Shown: piece after piece, positions 7,947 through 14,301 of the stretch
Layout of the letters: each line of letters opens with the position of its first letter
How positions within the stretch are numbered: the stretch's first letter is position 1
Assembly: GCF_047634455.1 (NCBI RefSeq)
Contig: NZ_JBLIAI010000064.1
Span: forward strand, 1-15,160
Origin: Maritalea sp047634455
GTDB taxonomy: Bacteria; Pseudomonadota; Alphaproteobacteria; Rhizobiales; Devosiaceae
Reading direction: 5' to 3'
Length of the DNA: 15,160 nucleotides
Notes under the pieces: model-generated
Told to the model about the DNA's origin: nothing
Database searches by the model: none
What the model saw: the letters and a program-made list of their open reading frames with translations, nothing else
Position numbers and translations under genes: made by a program

Positions 7947-8375
7947 TTAAATAAGTCCTAACTCTGCCAAGGCTTGCGCCATCTCTTCAGGCGGCAAATC
8001 TTCGCCACCAACAGAAACCAGATCATTCGGCGCGTCTGCAAATTTCAAATAGCGCCAACCCTGAAAGGGGCGCTTGGGTTGCGGCACCGTGGGGATTAGG
8101 TCCTGATCCATCACTATGTCGCAGAAAGATCGGCCCTCACCGTCCATTCCCGCCTCCAGATCGACAATACGTTGCCGACACTGAATTTTACCACCAAACA
8201 CCCAATAGATCGACCCGCCAGCCACCAGCTCTGTTGCACGCTTTGGCATCATACGCGTCCGGTGCCAGGCGTACCCATCAGGCCGACCCAACCCGCTTTG
8301 CACCTGGGCTGCGCGATAAGCGGCAAGACTATCAATAGATGTCGTGCCAACCGAAAGTTTGATGAGATGGATCAT
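7947..8375 (-). CDS. DUF1489 family protein
   Basis: The 142-residue protein matches the alphaproteobacterial DUF1489 family from end to end: MIHLIKLSVGTTSIDSLAAY at the start, then HRTRMMPKRATEL, GGSIYWVFGGKIQCRQRI, PKRPFQGWRYLK and a terminal PPEEMAQALAELGLI. No biochemical function is established for the family, and the sequence gives no catalytic clue beyond the conserved RMMPKR and CRQ blocks. I placed the start at ATG 8375, where family similarity begins. The frame is open farther upstream to 8432, but that stretch overlaps the terminator of the next unit. No strong Shine-Dalgarno is visible. It lies about 100 bp upstream of mipZ on the same strand. Confidence 0.85.
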   Translation of the reverse strand: MIHLIKLSVGTTSIDSLAAYRAAQVQSGLGRPDGYAWHRTRMMPKRATELVAGGSIYWVFGGKIQCRQRIVDLEAGMDGEGRSFCDIVMDQDLIPTVPQPKRPFQGWRYLKFADAPNDLVSVGGEDLPPEEMAQALAELGLI

Positions 8376-8411
8376 CGGTGAGGTTTTGCAATTCTTGCCA
8401 ATCAAACCAGT

Positions 8412-8446
8412 AAAAAAAAGGGGCCCGACCAAATTGATCGCGCCCC
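8412..8446 (-). terminator. Strong Rho-independent terminator with U8 tract
   Basis: On the minus strand a GGGGC...GCCCC stem (8420-8446), extended by further pairs with two mismatches, is followed by eight U (A-run 8412-8419). It ends a leftward transcript, either that of the small membrane-protein unit or read-through from mgtE. It lies about 40 bases upstream of the DUF1489 start, separating the two units. Confidence 0.8.
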
Positions 8447-8480
8447 ATTTATTCTATGTCGCATCGCCTTAATCGTTAAA

Positions 8481-8582
8481 TTAAGCGCTTACGATGACTG
8501 ATACAAGTAGTCCAACTGACAGCAAACAAATGAATGTCCAAGTCGCTGCCCGCCAACATACCGCCTTTGATTGGCTGCGCAT
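8481..8582 (-). CDS. Possible 33-residue single-span membrane protein
   Basis: The frame starts at ATG 8580-8582 and ends at TAA 8481-8483. It begins MRSQSKAVCWRAATWTFICL and continues as a hydrophobic run ending VSVIVSA. The N-terminus carries three positive charges (Arg2, Lys6, Arg11) and the rest can form one membrane span of about 20 residues, so an N-in topology is expected. AGGAG lies five bases upstream of the ATG. A candidate promoter is 62 bases upstream and a U8 terminator about 35 bases downstream, so the reading frame sits inside a complete small transcription unit. The 'SKAxxWRxxTxxxT/I' pattern recalls the start of DUF2061 membrane proteins, but this is too short to assign. It may instead be a small RNA with a chance frame. 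Confidence 0.55.
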   Translation of the reverse strand: MRSQSKAVCWRAATWTFICLLSVGLLVSVIVSA

Positions 8583-8643
8583 GCAGTCTCCTATATTTGT
8601 TAAGCCCCTCCAGCATCGCAGAAACGCGCCGCCGGAAACTTAA

Positions 8644-8672
8644 CTAATAATTAACAATGAACCACTTTGCAA
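8644..8672 (-). promoter_or_regulatory. Candidate sigma-70 promoter for the small membrane-protein gene
   Basis: On the minus strand TTGCAA (8667-8672) and TATTAG (8644-8649) are separated by 17 bases, each matching four of six consensus positions. It starts about 50 bases downstream of the mgtE stop and would give a leader of roughly 55-60 bases before the 33-codon frame. This is a by-eye match only. Confidence 0.35.
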
Positions 8673-8723
8673 GCTTTGTATTTCTAGCACCAAACTGTGC
8701 ATAAACCAGTGCATAAGCGTCAG

Positions 8724-10142
8724 CTACAATAGTCCAAATGCCAGCCCTGCCAGCCACAAAAATGCAAAGAATCCAACCACATCGGTGACAGTTGTCACAA
8801 AGGCAGTCGATGCAACAGCTGGATCAATATTCAAGCGATCAAGTCCAATGGGGATCAAAATACCCGACACCCCAGCTGCGAACATATTAATCACCATCGC
8901 GACGGCAATAACGCCACCAAGCAGCGGATTGCCAAACCAAACGGTTGCAACGACCCCGATGATGAGCGCAAATATGACGCCGTTGAGCGCCCCAACCGAC
9001 ACTTCACGTGTGATCAGCCGTCGAACGTTAAACTTGTCTAGTTCCTTGGTGGATAAAGCCCGCACGGTCACCGTCATCGCTTGCGTACCTGCATTTCCGC
9101 CCATGGAGGCAACAATGGGCATCAGCACGGCCAGCGCAACCATTTGTGAAATTGTGGCATCAAACCGACTAATGACCAAAGAAGCAAAAACTGCGGTAAC
9201 CAAGTTCACCATCAGCCACGTTACGCGGCTACGCAGCGCATCCCAAACATTATCTGAAATCTCTTCGTCACCAACACCCGCGAGCCGTTTAATATCCTCC
9301 CCGGCCTCCTCTTGGATAACGTCAACGATATCATCAATGGTCAGCACACCAACCATGCGGTTAGATTCATCCACCACTGCGAGTTCAAGCAAATCGTATC
9401 GTTCAAACAGTCGCGCTGCTTCTTCTTGATCTTCTTCCGCCGCCACATCGATCGCGTTGTTATTCATGATCGATTCTATGCTGTCCGGCCGCCTAGAGCG
9501 CAGCATGCGGTCAAGCGCCAGCGTACCAAGCAAATTATACGATGGATCAACCACATAAATTTGATAAAAGTCATCGGGCAGATCATCGGCTTCCCGCATA
9601 TAGTCGATTGTTTGGCCCACGGTCCAAAATGGCGGAATAGCAATAAAGTCGGTTTGCATCCGCCGACCTGCGGTGTCGTCGGGAAAGTCCAAACTTCTTC
9701 GCAATGCCAGACGTTCGAATGTCGGCAATTGCGCAAGAATTTCGGCCTGATCTTCGCCTTCAATATCCTCAAGAATATATACGGCATCGTCGCTGTCTAG
9801 GTCTTGCACACCGCGCGCGATCTGCGCATTTGGCAATGCCACCATCAATTCAAGGCGGATACCGTCATCAATTTCCGTGAGGACAGAATAGTCAAATTCA
9901 TCGCCCAATAGGGTGATCAAGCCTATTCGGTCACCCGACGATAGCACTTCCAGCACATCACCAACATCGGCCGCATGCAGCGGCGCGATAAAGACCTTCA
10001 CTTCGTCTGAATCTTCAGTTGCGATCAAATCAATGAGTTGGTCGATCCAATCACGATTGATATGGTCACTTTCATCGCGCAAAGGCGGAATATCGCCAAA
10101 TTCGATCTCATTCTCTGTTGCTTGTGAGCTATCCTGAACCAT
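8724..10142 (-). CDS. mgtE: MgtE-family magnesium channel/transporter
   Basis: The 472-residue protein has the MgtE layout. There is an acidic N domain (about 30-150), two CBS domains (about 155-280), a connecting plug helix (about 280-305) and five membrane spans (about 308-468). Diagnostic motifs are PIVASMGGNAGTQ (342-354) in the second span and TVTDVVGF (452-458) in the last, whose Asp454 corresponds to the pore Mg2+-binding Asp of the Thermus protein. The cytoplasmic N and CBS domains sense internal Mg2+ and close the pore. I chose ATG 10142 because GGAGG lies five bases upstream; an in-frame start at 10196 would add 18 residues without a better ribosome site. It is divergent from bufA. 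Confidence 0.94.
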   Translation of the reverse strand: MVQDSSQATENEIEFGDIPPLRDESDHINRDWIDQLIDLIATEDSDEVKVFIAPLHAADVGDVLEVLSSGDRIGLITLLGDEFDYSVLTEIDDGIRLELMVALPNAQIARGVQDLDSDDAVYILEDIEGEDQAEILAQLPTFERLALRRSLDFPDDTAGRRMQTDFIAIPPFWTVGQTIDYMREADDLPDDFYQIYVVDPSYNLLGTLALDRMLRSRRPDSIESIMNNNAIDVAAEEDQEEAARLFERYDLLELAVVDESNRMVGVLTIDDIVDVIQEEAGEDIKRLAGVGDEEISDNVWDALRSRVTWLMVNLVTAVFASLVISRFDATISQMVALAVLMPIVASMGGNAGTQAMTVTVRALSTKELDKFNVRRLITREVSVGALNGVIFALIIGVVATVWFGNPLLGGVIAVAMVINMFAAGVSGILIPIGLDRLNIDPAVASTAFVTTVTDVVGFFAFLWLAGLAFGLL

Positions 10143-10394
10143 AATTGCCTCCGCAAACTTTCTCGCGCGATCCCACCTTATGCTGGGTGTAACCAATTCA
10201 CGAAACGCTGGCTAGTCAATGTTTTCGCTATATTGTCTGCTGCCACTTTTATTGTCATTGCCCTCATCACGCGCCGCTCACACCGATTTGAGCAGGCGTT
10301 ATTTTATCTCTGGCTATTTTTACGGCAAAACACTCCGGCAGCCAGATGAGCTGCACAGAACAATTTTAAAAACAAAAATTCCTTGGAGGATTAA
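10143..10394. promoter_or_regulatory. Divergent control region between mgtE and the buf operon
   Basis: This 252-bp gap must hold the promoters for both mgtE and bufA. On the plus strand TGTAACC (10188-10194) resembles the -35 element of some ECF sigma factors, and buf-type operons in Caulobacter are under ECF control. I see no convincing -10 at the expected distance and no clear sigma-70 promoter. The 3' end is AT-rich and leads to GGAGGA (10385-10390), the bufA Shine-Dalgarno. Confidence 0.4.
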
Positions 10395-10715
10395 ATGTCA
10401 AAGTCAAAAACCGCCACAAGCCTTATTGTTGCTAGCGCAATGGCTGCTGCAATTTCGTCTATTTCGTCAGTTGCACCAACATTCGCCCAAGAAAGTGCGA
10501 CAGAAAAATGCTTCGGCGTTTCTCTTGCAGGAAAAAATGACTGCGCCGCGGGCCCAGGCACAACTTGTGCAGGCACCGCCAAGGTTGACTATCAAGGCAA
10601 CGCTTGGGCGCTCGTTCCAGCAGGCCTATGCGAAGACTCTGAATTCTGGGCCAAAATAATTCCTGGTGGCCGCATGGGCTCAATGGAAGCTCTTGACCGC
10701 GATATGGTAAGCTAG
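10395..10715 (+). CDS. bufA: BufA-type bufferin precursor (DUF2282), exported metallophore peptide
   Basis: The 106-residue precursor begins with a Sec signal peptide (basic MSKSK, hydrophobic 9-27, probable cleavage after TFA at 29-31 or close by). The remainder is a typical DUF2282 core: KCFGVSLAGKNDCAAG, TTCAG, then VPAGLCED, with Cys39, Cys50, Cys58 and Cys79, and a family-like tail GSMEALDRD. In bufferins the MNIO enzyme, helped by its partner, converts core cysteines to thiooxazole-type heterocycles. The product is exported and binds copper, protecting the cell. GGAGGA lies five bases upstream of the ATG. The gene leads a four-gene operon with the matching enzymes. The modification pattern is inferred from the family, not visible in the DNA. 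Confidence 0.9.
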   Translation: MSKSKTATSLIVASAMAAAISSISSVAPTFAQESATEKCFGVSLAGKNDCAAGPGTTCAGTAKVDYQGNAWALVPAGLCEDSEFWAKIIPGGRMGSMEALDRDMVS

Positions 10716-10728
10716 ACCATTAAGATTT

Positions 10729-10765
10729 GCCTTGGGACGACGATTGTCGCCCAAGGCCTTTCTTT
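10729..10765 (+). terminator. Intercistronic hairpin with T-rich tail between bufA and bufB (possible attenuator)
   Basis: GCCTTGGG (10729-10736) pairs perfectly with CCCAAGGC (10750-10757). After a single bulged A, CGAC pairs with GTCG around a GATT loop, giving about 12 stem pairs. CTTTCTTT follows directly. This looks like a rho-independent terminator with an interrupted U-tract. It lies after the bufA stop and before the bufB start, so it would have to be leaky or protect the 3' end of a short bufA transcript. Confidence 0.72.
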
Positions 10766-10782
10766 GATAAAAGGGGCAATAG

Positions 10783-11649
10783 ATGATGGGCGATTATTAC
10801 GGCGTTGGAGTGGGGTTCAAACCAGAGCACTTTCAGAGCATCATCGAAACCCAGCCAGACCTAGGCTTTTTCGAAGTTCATGCCGAAAATTATATGGGGG
10901 ATGGCGGCGCACCGCACCGCATGCTCGGTGCATTGCGCGAAAAGTTTCAGCTCAGCATCCACGGCGTCGGCCTATCACTTGGCACAATGGGTGAATTGGA
11001 TCAACACCATCTTCATCGCCTAAAGACCGTCGTCGACCGCTATCAGCCAGCCTTGGTCTCTGAGCATTTGGCATGGTCTAGCCATGACGAAGCAAAAAAT
11101 CTTGTTTTCCTCAATGACTTACTGCCCATTCCATATACTCAGGAAACCCTCGACAGAGTGGTTGAGCATGTGGACCAAACCCAAACAACCCTTGGGCGGC
11201 AAATCCTTGTCGAAAATCCATCAACCTATGTGGCGTTCACCGACACACAGATGAGCGAGATCGAATTCATCACGCAGATGCAGAAACGCACCGGTTGTGG
11301 TCTCATCCTTGACGTCAACAACGTCTATATTTCAGCCAACAACCAAAAAATGGATGCCTACGCGTATCTGGACGCATTCCCAACCCACGCTGTGGGGGAA
11401 ATCCACCTCGCGGGCCACGCAGAAGACGTCGATGACGACGGTCAGCCTCTGCTCATCGACGCCCACGACCGGCAAGTCGCTCCTGACGTTTGGTCGCTTT
11501 ACCGGCACGTCATCCAAAACACGGGAGAAACCACCACATTGATTGAATGGGACAATGATGTGCCCGATTGGCCAACGCTTTACAAAGAAGCGCTGGCCGC
11601 CAAGAATTTGATGGCAGGCATTGGAGCAAGCACCCATGCCGCCCAGTAA
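10783..11649 (+). CDS. bufB: BufB, DUF692 multinuclear iron-dependent oxidase (MNIO) that modifies the bufferin precursor
   Basis: The 288-residue protein is a DUF692 TIM-barrel. The metal-ligand and active-site motifs are all present: HGVGLSLG (His60), SEHLAW (Glu94-His95), VENPSTY (Glu144-Asn145), LDVNNVY (Asp177, Asn179), EIHLAGH (His208, His212), DAHD (Asp227, His229) and IEWD (Glu255). MNIO enzymes use two or three iron ions and O2 to rearrange cysteine residues of ribosomal peptides; the neighbouring DUF2282 gene supplies the substrate. ATG 10783 (followed by a second ATG at 10786) has AAGGGG about eight bases upstream. The next gene overlaps its end by 14 bases. Confidence 0.94.
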   Translation: MMGDYYGVGVGFKPEHFQSIIETQPDLGFFEVHAENYMGDGGAPHRMLGALREKFQLSIHGVGLSLGTMGELDQHHLHRLKTVVDRYQPALVSEHLAWSSHDEAKNLVFLNDLLPIPYTQETLDRVVEHVDQTQTTLGRQILVENPSTYVAFTDTQMSEIEFITQMQKRTGCGLILDVNNVYISANNQKMDAYAYLDAFPTHAVGEIHLAGHAEDVDDDGQPLLIDAHDRQVAPDVWSLYRHVIQNTGETTTLIEWDNDVPDWPTLYKEALAAKNLMAGIGASTHAAQ

Positions 11650-12424
11650 ATCTCTATTCTCACACTCAAAATTCGCCGCCGGGCTGTTCGATCCCGACGC
11701 CCCTGCGCCCGCTGGTGTGGTTGATCCAAATGGCACCCCAGCGCCCAAGCGTTACAGTGTTTACAAAAACAATGTGGTTGTGAGCTATCTCGAAGCACTG
11801 GCGGCGGCTTATCCCGCTTGCAAGAACTTAGTTGGCGAGGCGTTTTTTAATGCCATTGGGCGCTCCTATTTGCAAAAAGTGCCGCCGAAATCTCAACTCA
11901 TGATTTTGTTCGGCGAAGGGTTTTCAGATTTCGTCAAAGATTATCCACCCGCGTTACAAGTTCCGTTCCTACCAGACATTGCAAAGCTTGAGCGCGCATG
12001 GCGCCTTGCCTATCACAGTGCGGACATAGCGCCGATTTCCGCCGAAAAACTTGGCACGTTGCCCACAGACGAACTTGGAGAGGCAACAATTACGTTCTTG
12101 CCCTCAGTGGCGTTGGTCCGTTCAGGTTTCCCCGTATTCAGCCTGTGGCATGCCGCAACAAATCAGCATTCATTGGACGGCATTGATCCACAACACGCAG
12201 AAACAACACTGATCGTGCGCCCAGACTTACAAGTGGATGTGCACAATATCGCAATTGAGTTCGCGGCACCAATTCAAGCGCTGATGGCCGGCGAAACGCT
12301 AAACCGTGCGGCTGAAACTGGACTGATCGAAAACTCAAACTTTGATTTTTCAGCAATTCTGAGCCTGCTTATCCAATCGGGCTCCATCGCCAACATAAAA
12401 CTATGTTCTAGGGGGACAAAATAA
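11636..12424 (+). CDS. bufC: BufC, DUF2063 partner protein of the MNIO enzyme
   Basis: The 262-residue protein has the DUF2063 N-terminal domain, with RYSVYKNNVVVSYLEAL in the first 60 residues and VPFLPDIAKLERAWRLAYH near residue 120, both typical. A less conserved C-terminal domain follows. DUF2063 proteins act with DUF692 enzymes, in general to recognise the precursor peptide. I chose ATG 11636, which overlaps the bufB end by 14 bases and has GGAG nine bases upstream; the in-frame TTG at 11621 is possible but less likely. Its TAA overlaps the ATG of bufD by one base (TAATG), so the three enzyme genes are tightly coupled. Confidence 0.9.
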   Translation: MPPSKSLFSHSKFAAGLFDPDAPAPAGVVDPNGTPAPKRYSVYKNNVVVSYLEALAAAYPACKNLVGEAFFNAIGRSYLQKVPPKSQLMILFGEGFSDFVKDYPPALQVPFLPDIAKLERAWRLAYHSADIAPISAEKLGTLPTDELGEATITFLPSVALVRSGFPVFSLWHAATNQHSLDGIDPQHAETTLIVRPDLQVDVHNIAIEFAAPIQALMAGETLNRAAETGLIENSNFDFSAILSLLIQSGSIANIKLCSRGTK

Positions 12425-12903
12425 TGCTCGGAACAATTTTTGGACGCTTCAATCGCTTGCACATGTTTGGACTGCCCGGGGCAATTGTTGCTTCGGCCGC
12501 CCTGTTGTGGGTTCGTTTCTTTTTAGGGATGCCCTATTGGAATTCAGGTTGGACAAAATGGGCGCAGTTCCCGTGGAAAATCAATTCGACGGCCAAGTAT
12601 CTTTTCACTGAAGAGTTCCGTTTGAACATTTTTGGCGCGCAAATTCCCTTCCCCGCCCCTGAGCTGCTTGCCTATTTTGCCGGACTTGGTGAGGTGATTT
12701 TGCCGGTATTTTTAATTGCCGGCTTGTTTTCGCGCTTTGCCGCACTTGGCCTTTTAGGCATGACGGCGGTCATCCAACTTGTTTACCCAAGCGCTTGGAT
12801 GATTCATGGCAGCTGGGCCCTCGCCGCTCTGTGCACAATTATCGTTGGCCCGGGTCTATTTTCCGCAGACGAAGCGGTCAGACGTTTGTTCAAAATCAAA
12901 TAG
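12424..12903 (+). CDS. bufD: BufD, DoxX-family membrane protein
   Basis: The 159-residue protein has four hydrophobic segments (about 17-37, 75-98, 100-118 and 125-145). The sequence LAYFAGLGEVILPVFLIAGL followed by FSRFAALGLLGMTAVIQLVYP is typical of DoxX. DoxX proteins commonly end bufferin operons, where they are thought to act in membrane or redox steps; the precise role is not settled. The start overlaps the bufC stop (TAATG), with AGGGGG upstream. The stretch WNSGWTKWAQFPWKI is in a loop after the first span. I see no terminator with a U-tract after the stop. Confidence 0.88.
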   Translation: MLGTIFGRFNRLHMFGLPGAIVASAALLWVRFFLGMPYWNSGWTKWAQFPWKINSTAKYLFTEEFRLNIFGAQIPFPAPELLAYFAGLGEVILPVFLIAGLFSRFAALGLLGMTAVIQLVYPSAWMIHGSWALAALCTIIVGPGLFSADEAVRRLFKIK

Positions 12904-12927
12904 TTGCATAAATGGCCATAACAACCG

Positions 12928-12955
12928 TTGTGGCCTGCGCCCCATTGCATATAAC
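12928..12955 (+). promoter_or_regulatory. Candidate promoter for the first rod-protein gene
   Basis: TTGTGG (12928-12933) and TATAAC (12950-12955) are 16 bases apart; the -10 matches five of six consensus positions while the -35 is weak. It lies just after the bufD stop and about 80 bases before the rod-protein start. If real, the rod gene is transcribed independently of the buf operon. This is a by-eye match only. Confidence 0.35.
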
Positions 12956-13033
12956 CTACCCCTATCGCGCCACAAGAGCGCACGAAAATACCAGTGCATA
13001 AATTGCACGGTGGGAAACAACAGGGCTGAGGAA

Positions 13034-14092
13034 ATGAACAAGACCGTTATTGCAATCATTGCAGCCATCGTCGTTATTGGCGGTGGTTACTATATTTACG
13101 ACAGTGGCCAAAAAGCTGAACAAGCGCGTATAGAAGCGACTGCGGCCAAAGAAGCCGCCGCAAAAGCCGCCGCCGAGGAAGCCGCTGCAAAAGCTGCAGC
13201 CGAGGAAGCTGCTGCAAAAGCTGCCGCTGAAGAAGCTGCTGCAAAAGCTGCCGCTGAAGAAGCTGCTGCAAAAGCTGCCGCTGAAGAAGCTGCTGCAAAA
13301 GCTGCCGCTGAAGAAGCTGCTGCAAAAGCCGCCGCCGAGGAAGCCGCTGCAAAAGCTGCAGCCGAGGAAGCCGCCGCAAAAGCTGCCGCTGAAGAAGCTG
13401 CTGCAAAAGCCGCCGCTGAAGAAGCTGCTGCAAAAGCTGCCGCCGAGGAAGCCGCGGCAAAAGCTGCCGCTGAAGAAGCTGCTGCAAAAGCCGCAGCCGA
13501 GGAAGCTGCTGCAAAGGCTGCAGCTGAAGAAGCTGCTGCAAAAGCTGCCGCCGAGGAAGCCGCTGCAAAGGCCGCCGCCGAGGAAGCTGCTGCAAAGGCT
13601 GCCGCTGAGGAAGCTGCTGCAAAGGCTGCCGCTGAAGAAGCTGCTGCAAAGGCTGCCGCTGAAGAAGCCGCTGCAAAAGCCGCCGCCGAGGAAGCCGCTG
13701 CAAAAGCTGCCGCTGAAGAAGCCGCCGCAAAGGCCGCAGCTGAAGAAGCCGCTGCAAAGGCTGCCGCCGAGGAAGCCGCTGCAAAAGCTGCCGCCGAGGA
13801 AGCCGCTGCAAAAGCTGCAGCCGAGGAAGCCGCTGCAAAAGCTGCAGCCGAGGAAGCCGCTGCAAAAGCTGCAGCCGAGGAAGCCGCTGCAAAAGCCGCC
13901 GCCGAGGAAGCCGCTGCAAAGGTCTCTACACCTGCACTATCTGTCGATTCGCTAAGCAAATTGATTGATGATTCGAGCTTGGATGACCTTCAAAAAGCTG
14001 CATTAAAGGCAGCCGTTCAAGCGGCAGGTGAAAATCAGGATGCGCTGAAAGCCATCTGGGATGATTTTGCCGCGAAAACGGCCGGCAACTAA
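13034..14092 (+). CDS. Membrane-anchored protein with a 28-unit EAAAKAAAE helical rod
   Basis: The 352-residue protein has three parts. Residues 1-22 form a membrane anchor or uncleaved signal (MNKTVIAIIAAIVVIGGG). Residues 40-291 are 28 exact copies of EAAAKAAAE, followed by a partial EAAAK. Residues 297-352 are a small predicted helical domain containing QAAGENQDALKAIWDDF. EAAAK repeats are known to form stiff single helices held by Glu-Lys i,i+4 pairs, so the rod could reach about 38 nm at 0.15 nm per residue. The layout recalls TolA (anchor, Ala/Lys/Glu helix, end domain), but the end domain does not resemble TolA domain III. ATG 13034 has a GAGGA site close upstream and aligns with the start of the paralogue at 14302; an upstream in-frame extension to 12806 runs through bufD and is not credible. 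Function unknown. Confidence 0.88.
   Translation: MNKTVIAIIAAIVVIGGGYYIYDSGQKAEQARIEATAAKEAAAKAAAEEAAAKAAAEEAAAKAAAEEAAAKAAAEEAAAKAAAEEAAAKAAAEEAAAKAAAEEAAAKAAAEEAAAKAAAEEAAAKAAAEEAAAKAAAEEAAAKAAAEEAAAKAAAEEAAAKAAAEEAAAKAAAEEAAAKAAAEEAAAKAAAEEAAAKAAAEEAAAKAAAEEAAAKAAAEEAAAKAAAEEAAAKAAAEEAAAKAAAEEAAAKAAAEEAAAKAAAEEAAAKAAAEEAAAKAAAEEAAAKAAAEEAAAKVSTPALSVDSLSKLIDDSSLDDLQKAALKAAVQAAGENQDALKAIWDDFAAKTAGN
13151..13921 (+). repeat. Tandem 27-bp repeat array, 28 full units plus a 15-bp partial unit
   Basis: The unit encodes EAAAKAAAE and repeats without insertion or deletion from 13151 to 13906, then a partial EAAAK unit. Every difference between units is at a third codon position and is synonymous. 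By my reading there are 18 distinct DNA versions of the unit. Codons 1 (GAA) and 4 (GCA) never change. Codons 8 and 9 are almost always either GCC-GAG or GCT-GAA (unit 17 is the exception). Runs of identical neighbours occur at units 3-6, 18-19 and 25-27. Confidence 0.95.
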
Positions 14093-14101
14093 ACGCCAGT
14101 C

Positions 14102-14138
14102 GAACTGTCGGGAGCCAATCTCGACAGTTCCCCCCCCC
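14102..14138 (+). terminator. Hairpin followed by a C9 run after the first rod-protein gene
   Basis: GAACTGTCG (14102-14110) and CGACAGTTC (14122-14130) form a perfect 9-bp stem with an 11-base loop, 10 bases after the stop codon. The stem runs directly into nine C (14130-14138) rather than a U-tract. It may stabilise the mRNA 3' end or terminate weakly; it is not a classical intrinsic terminator. Confidence 0.45.
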
Positions 14139-14202
14139 TGAATGCCCGCAAAAATTATTTAATCATCGACTTAGCCTGCGTGACGGTTCATAACACGCGA
14201 TC

Positions 14203-14231
14203 TTGGGAACAATTGTGGAACTTGCCATAAT
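14203..14231 (+). promoter_or_regulatory. Candidate sigma-70 promoter for the second rod-protein gene
   Basis: TTGGGA (14203-14208) and CATAAT (14226-14231) are separated by 17 bases, matching four and five of six consensus positions. The predicted leader is about 64 bases. This is the best-looking promoter in the right part of the window, though found by eye. Confidence 0.45.
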
Positions 14232-14301
14232 TGGGCCTAAATATCACGCAATCGAAGCATCACGCGCAACAATGCGCAAATGAACCAACGGGGCAAGGCA
14301 A

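Noticed and set aside
8697..8716. Direct repeat GTGCATAA twice, 12 bases apart, and a 12-base match to the region near 12,990
   Set aside because: A few 12-base matches are expected by chance in a window of this size, and nothing else marks these sites as operators or mobile-element ends.
10219..10659. Plus-strand frame of 146 codons with a signal-like start upstream of and overlapping bufA
   Set aside because: Most of it lies out of frame inside bufA, which has clear family similarity and its own Shine-Dalgarno; the first part has no ribosome site.
12806..13033. Upstream extension of the rod-protein frame into bufD
   Set aside because: It overlaps bufD out of frame, has no ribosome site, and the paralogue starts at the equivalent of 13034.
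13151..13921. CRISPR or other spaced repeat array
   Set aside because: The repeats are contiguous, in frame and without spacers; they encode a protein rod.
13074..13959. Two long antisense reading frames across the rod repeat (Leu/Arg-rich and Ala/Ser-rich)
   Set aside because: They are by-products of a 27-bp repeat, which keeps all frames open if one unit lacks stops. Only the sense frame has an anchor, an end domain and a matching paralogue.
13034..14092. TolA as the identity of the rod protein
   Set aside because: The anchor-plus-Ala/Lys/Glu-helix layout is similar, but the short C-terminal domain lacks TolA domain III features and no tolQ, tolR, tolB or pal gene is nearby.
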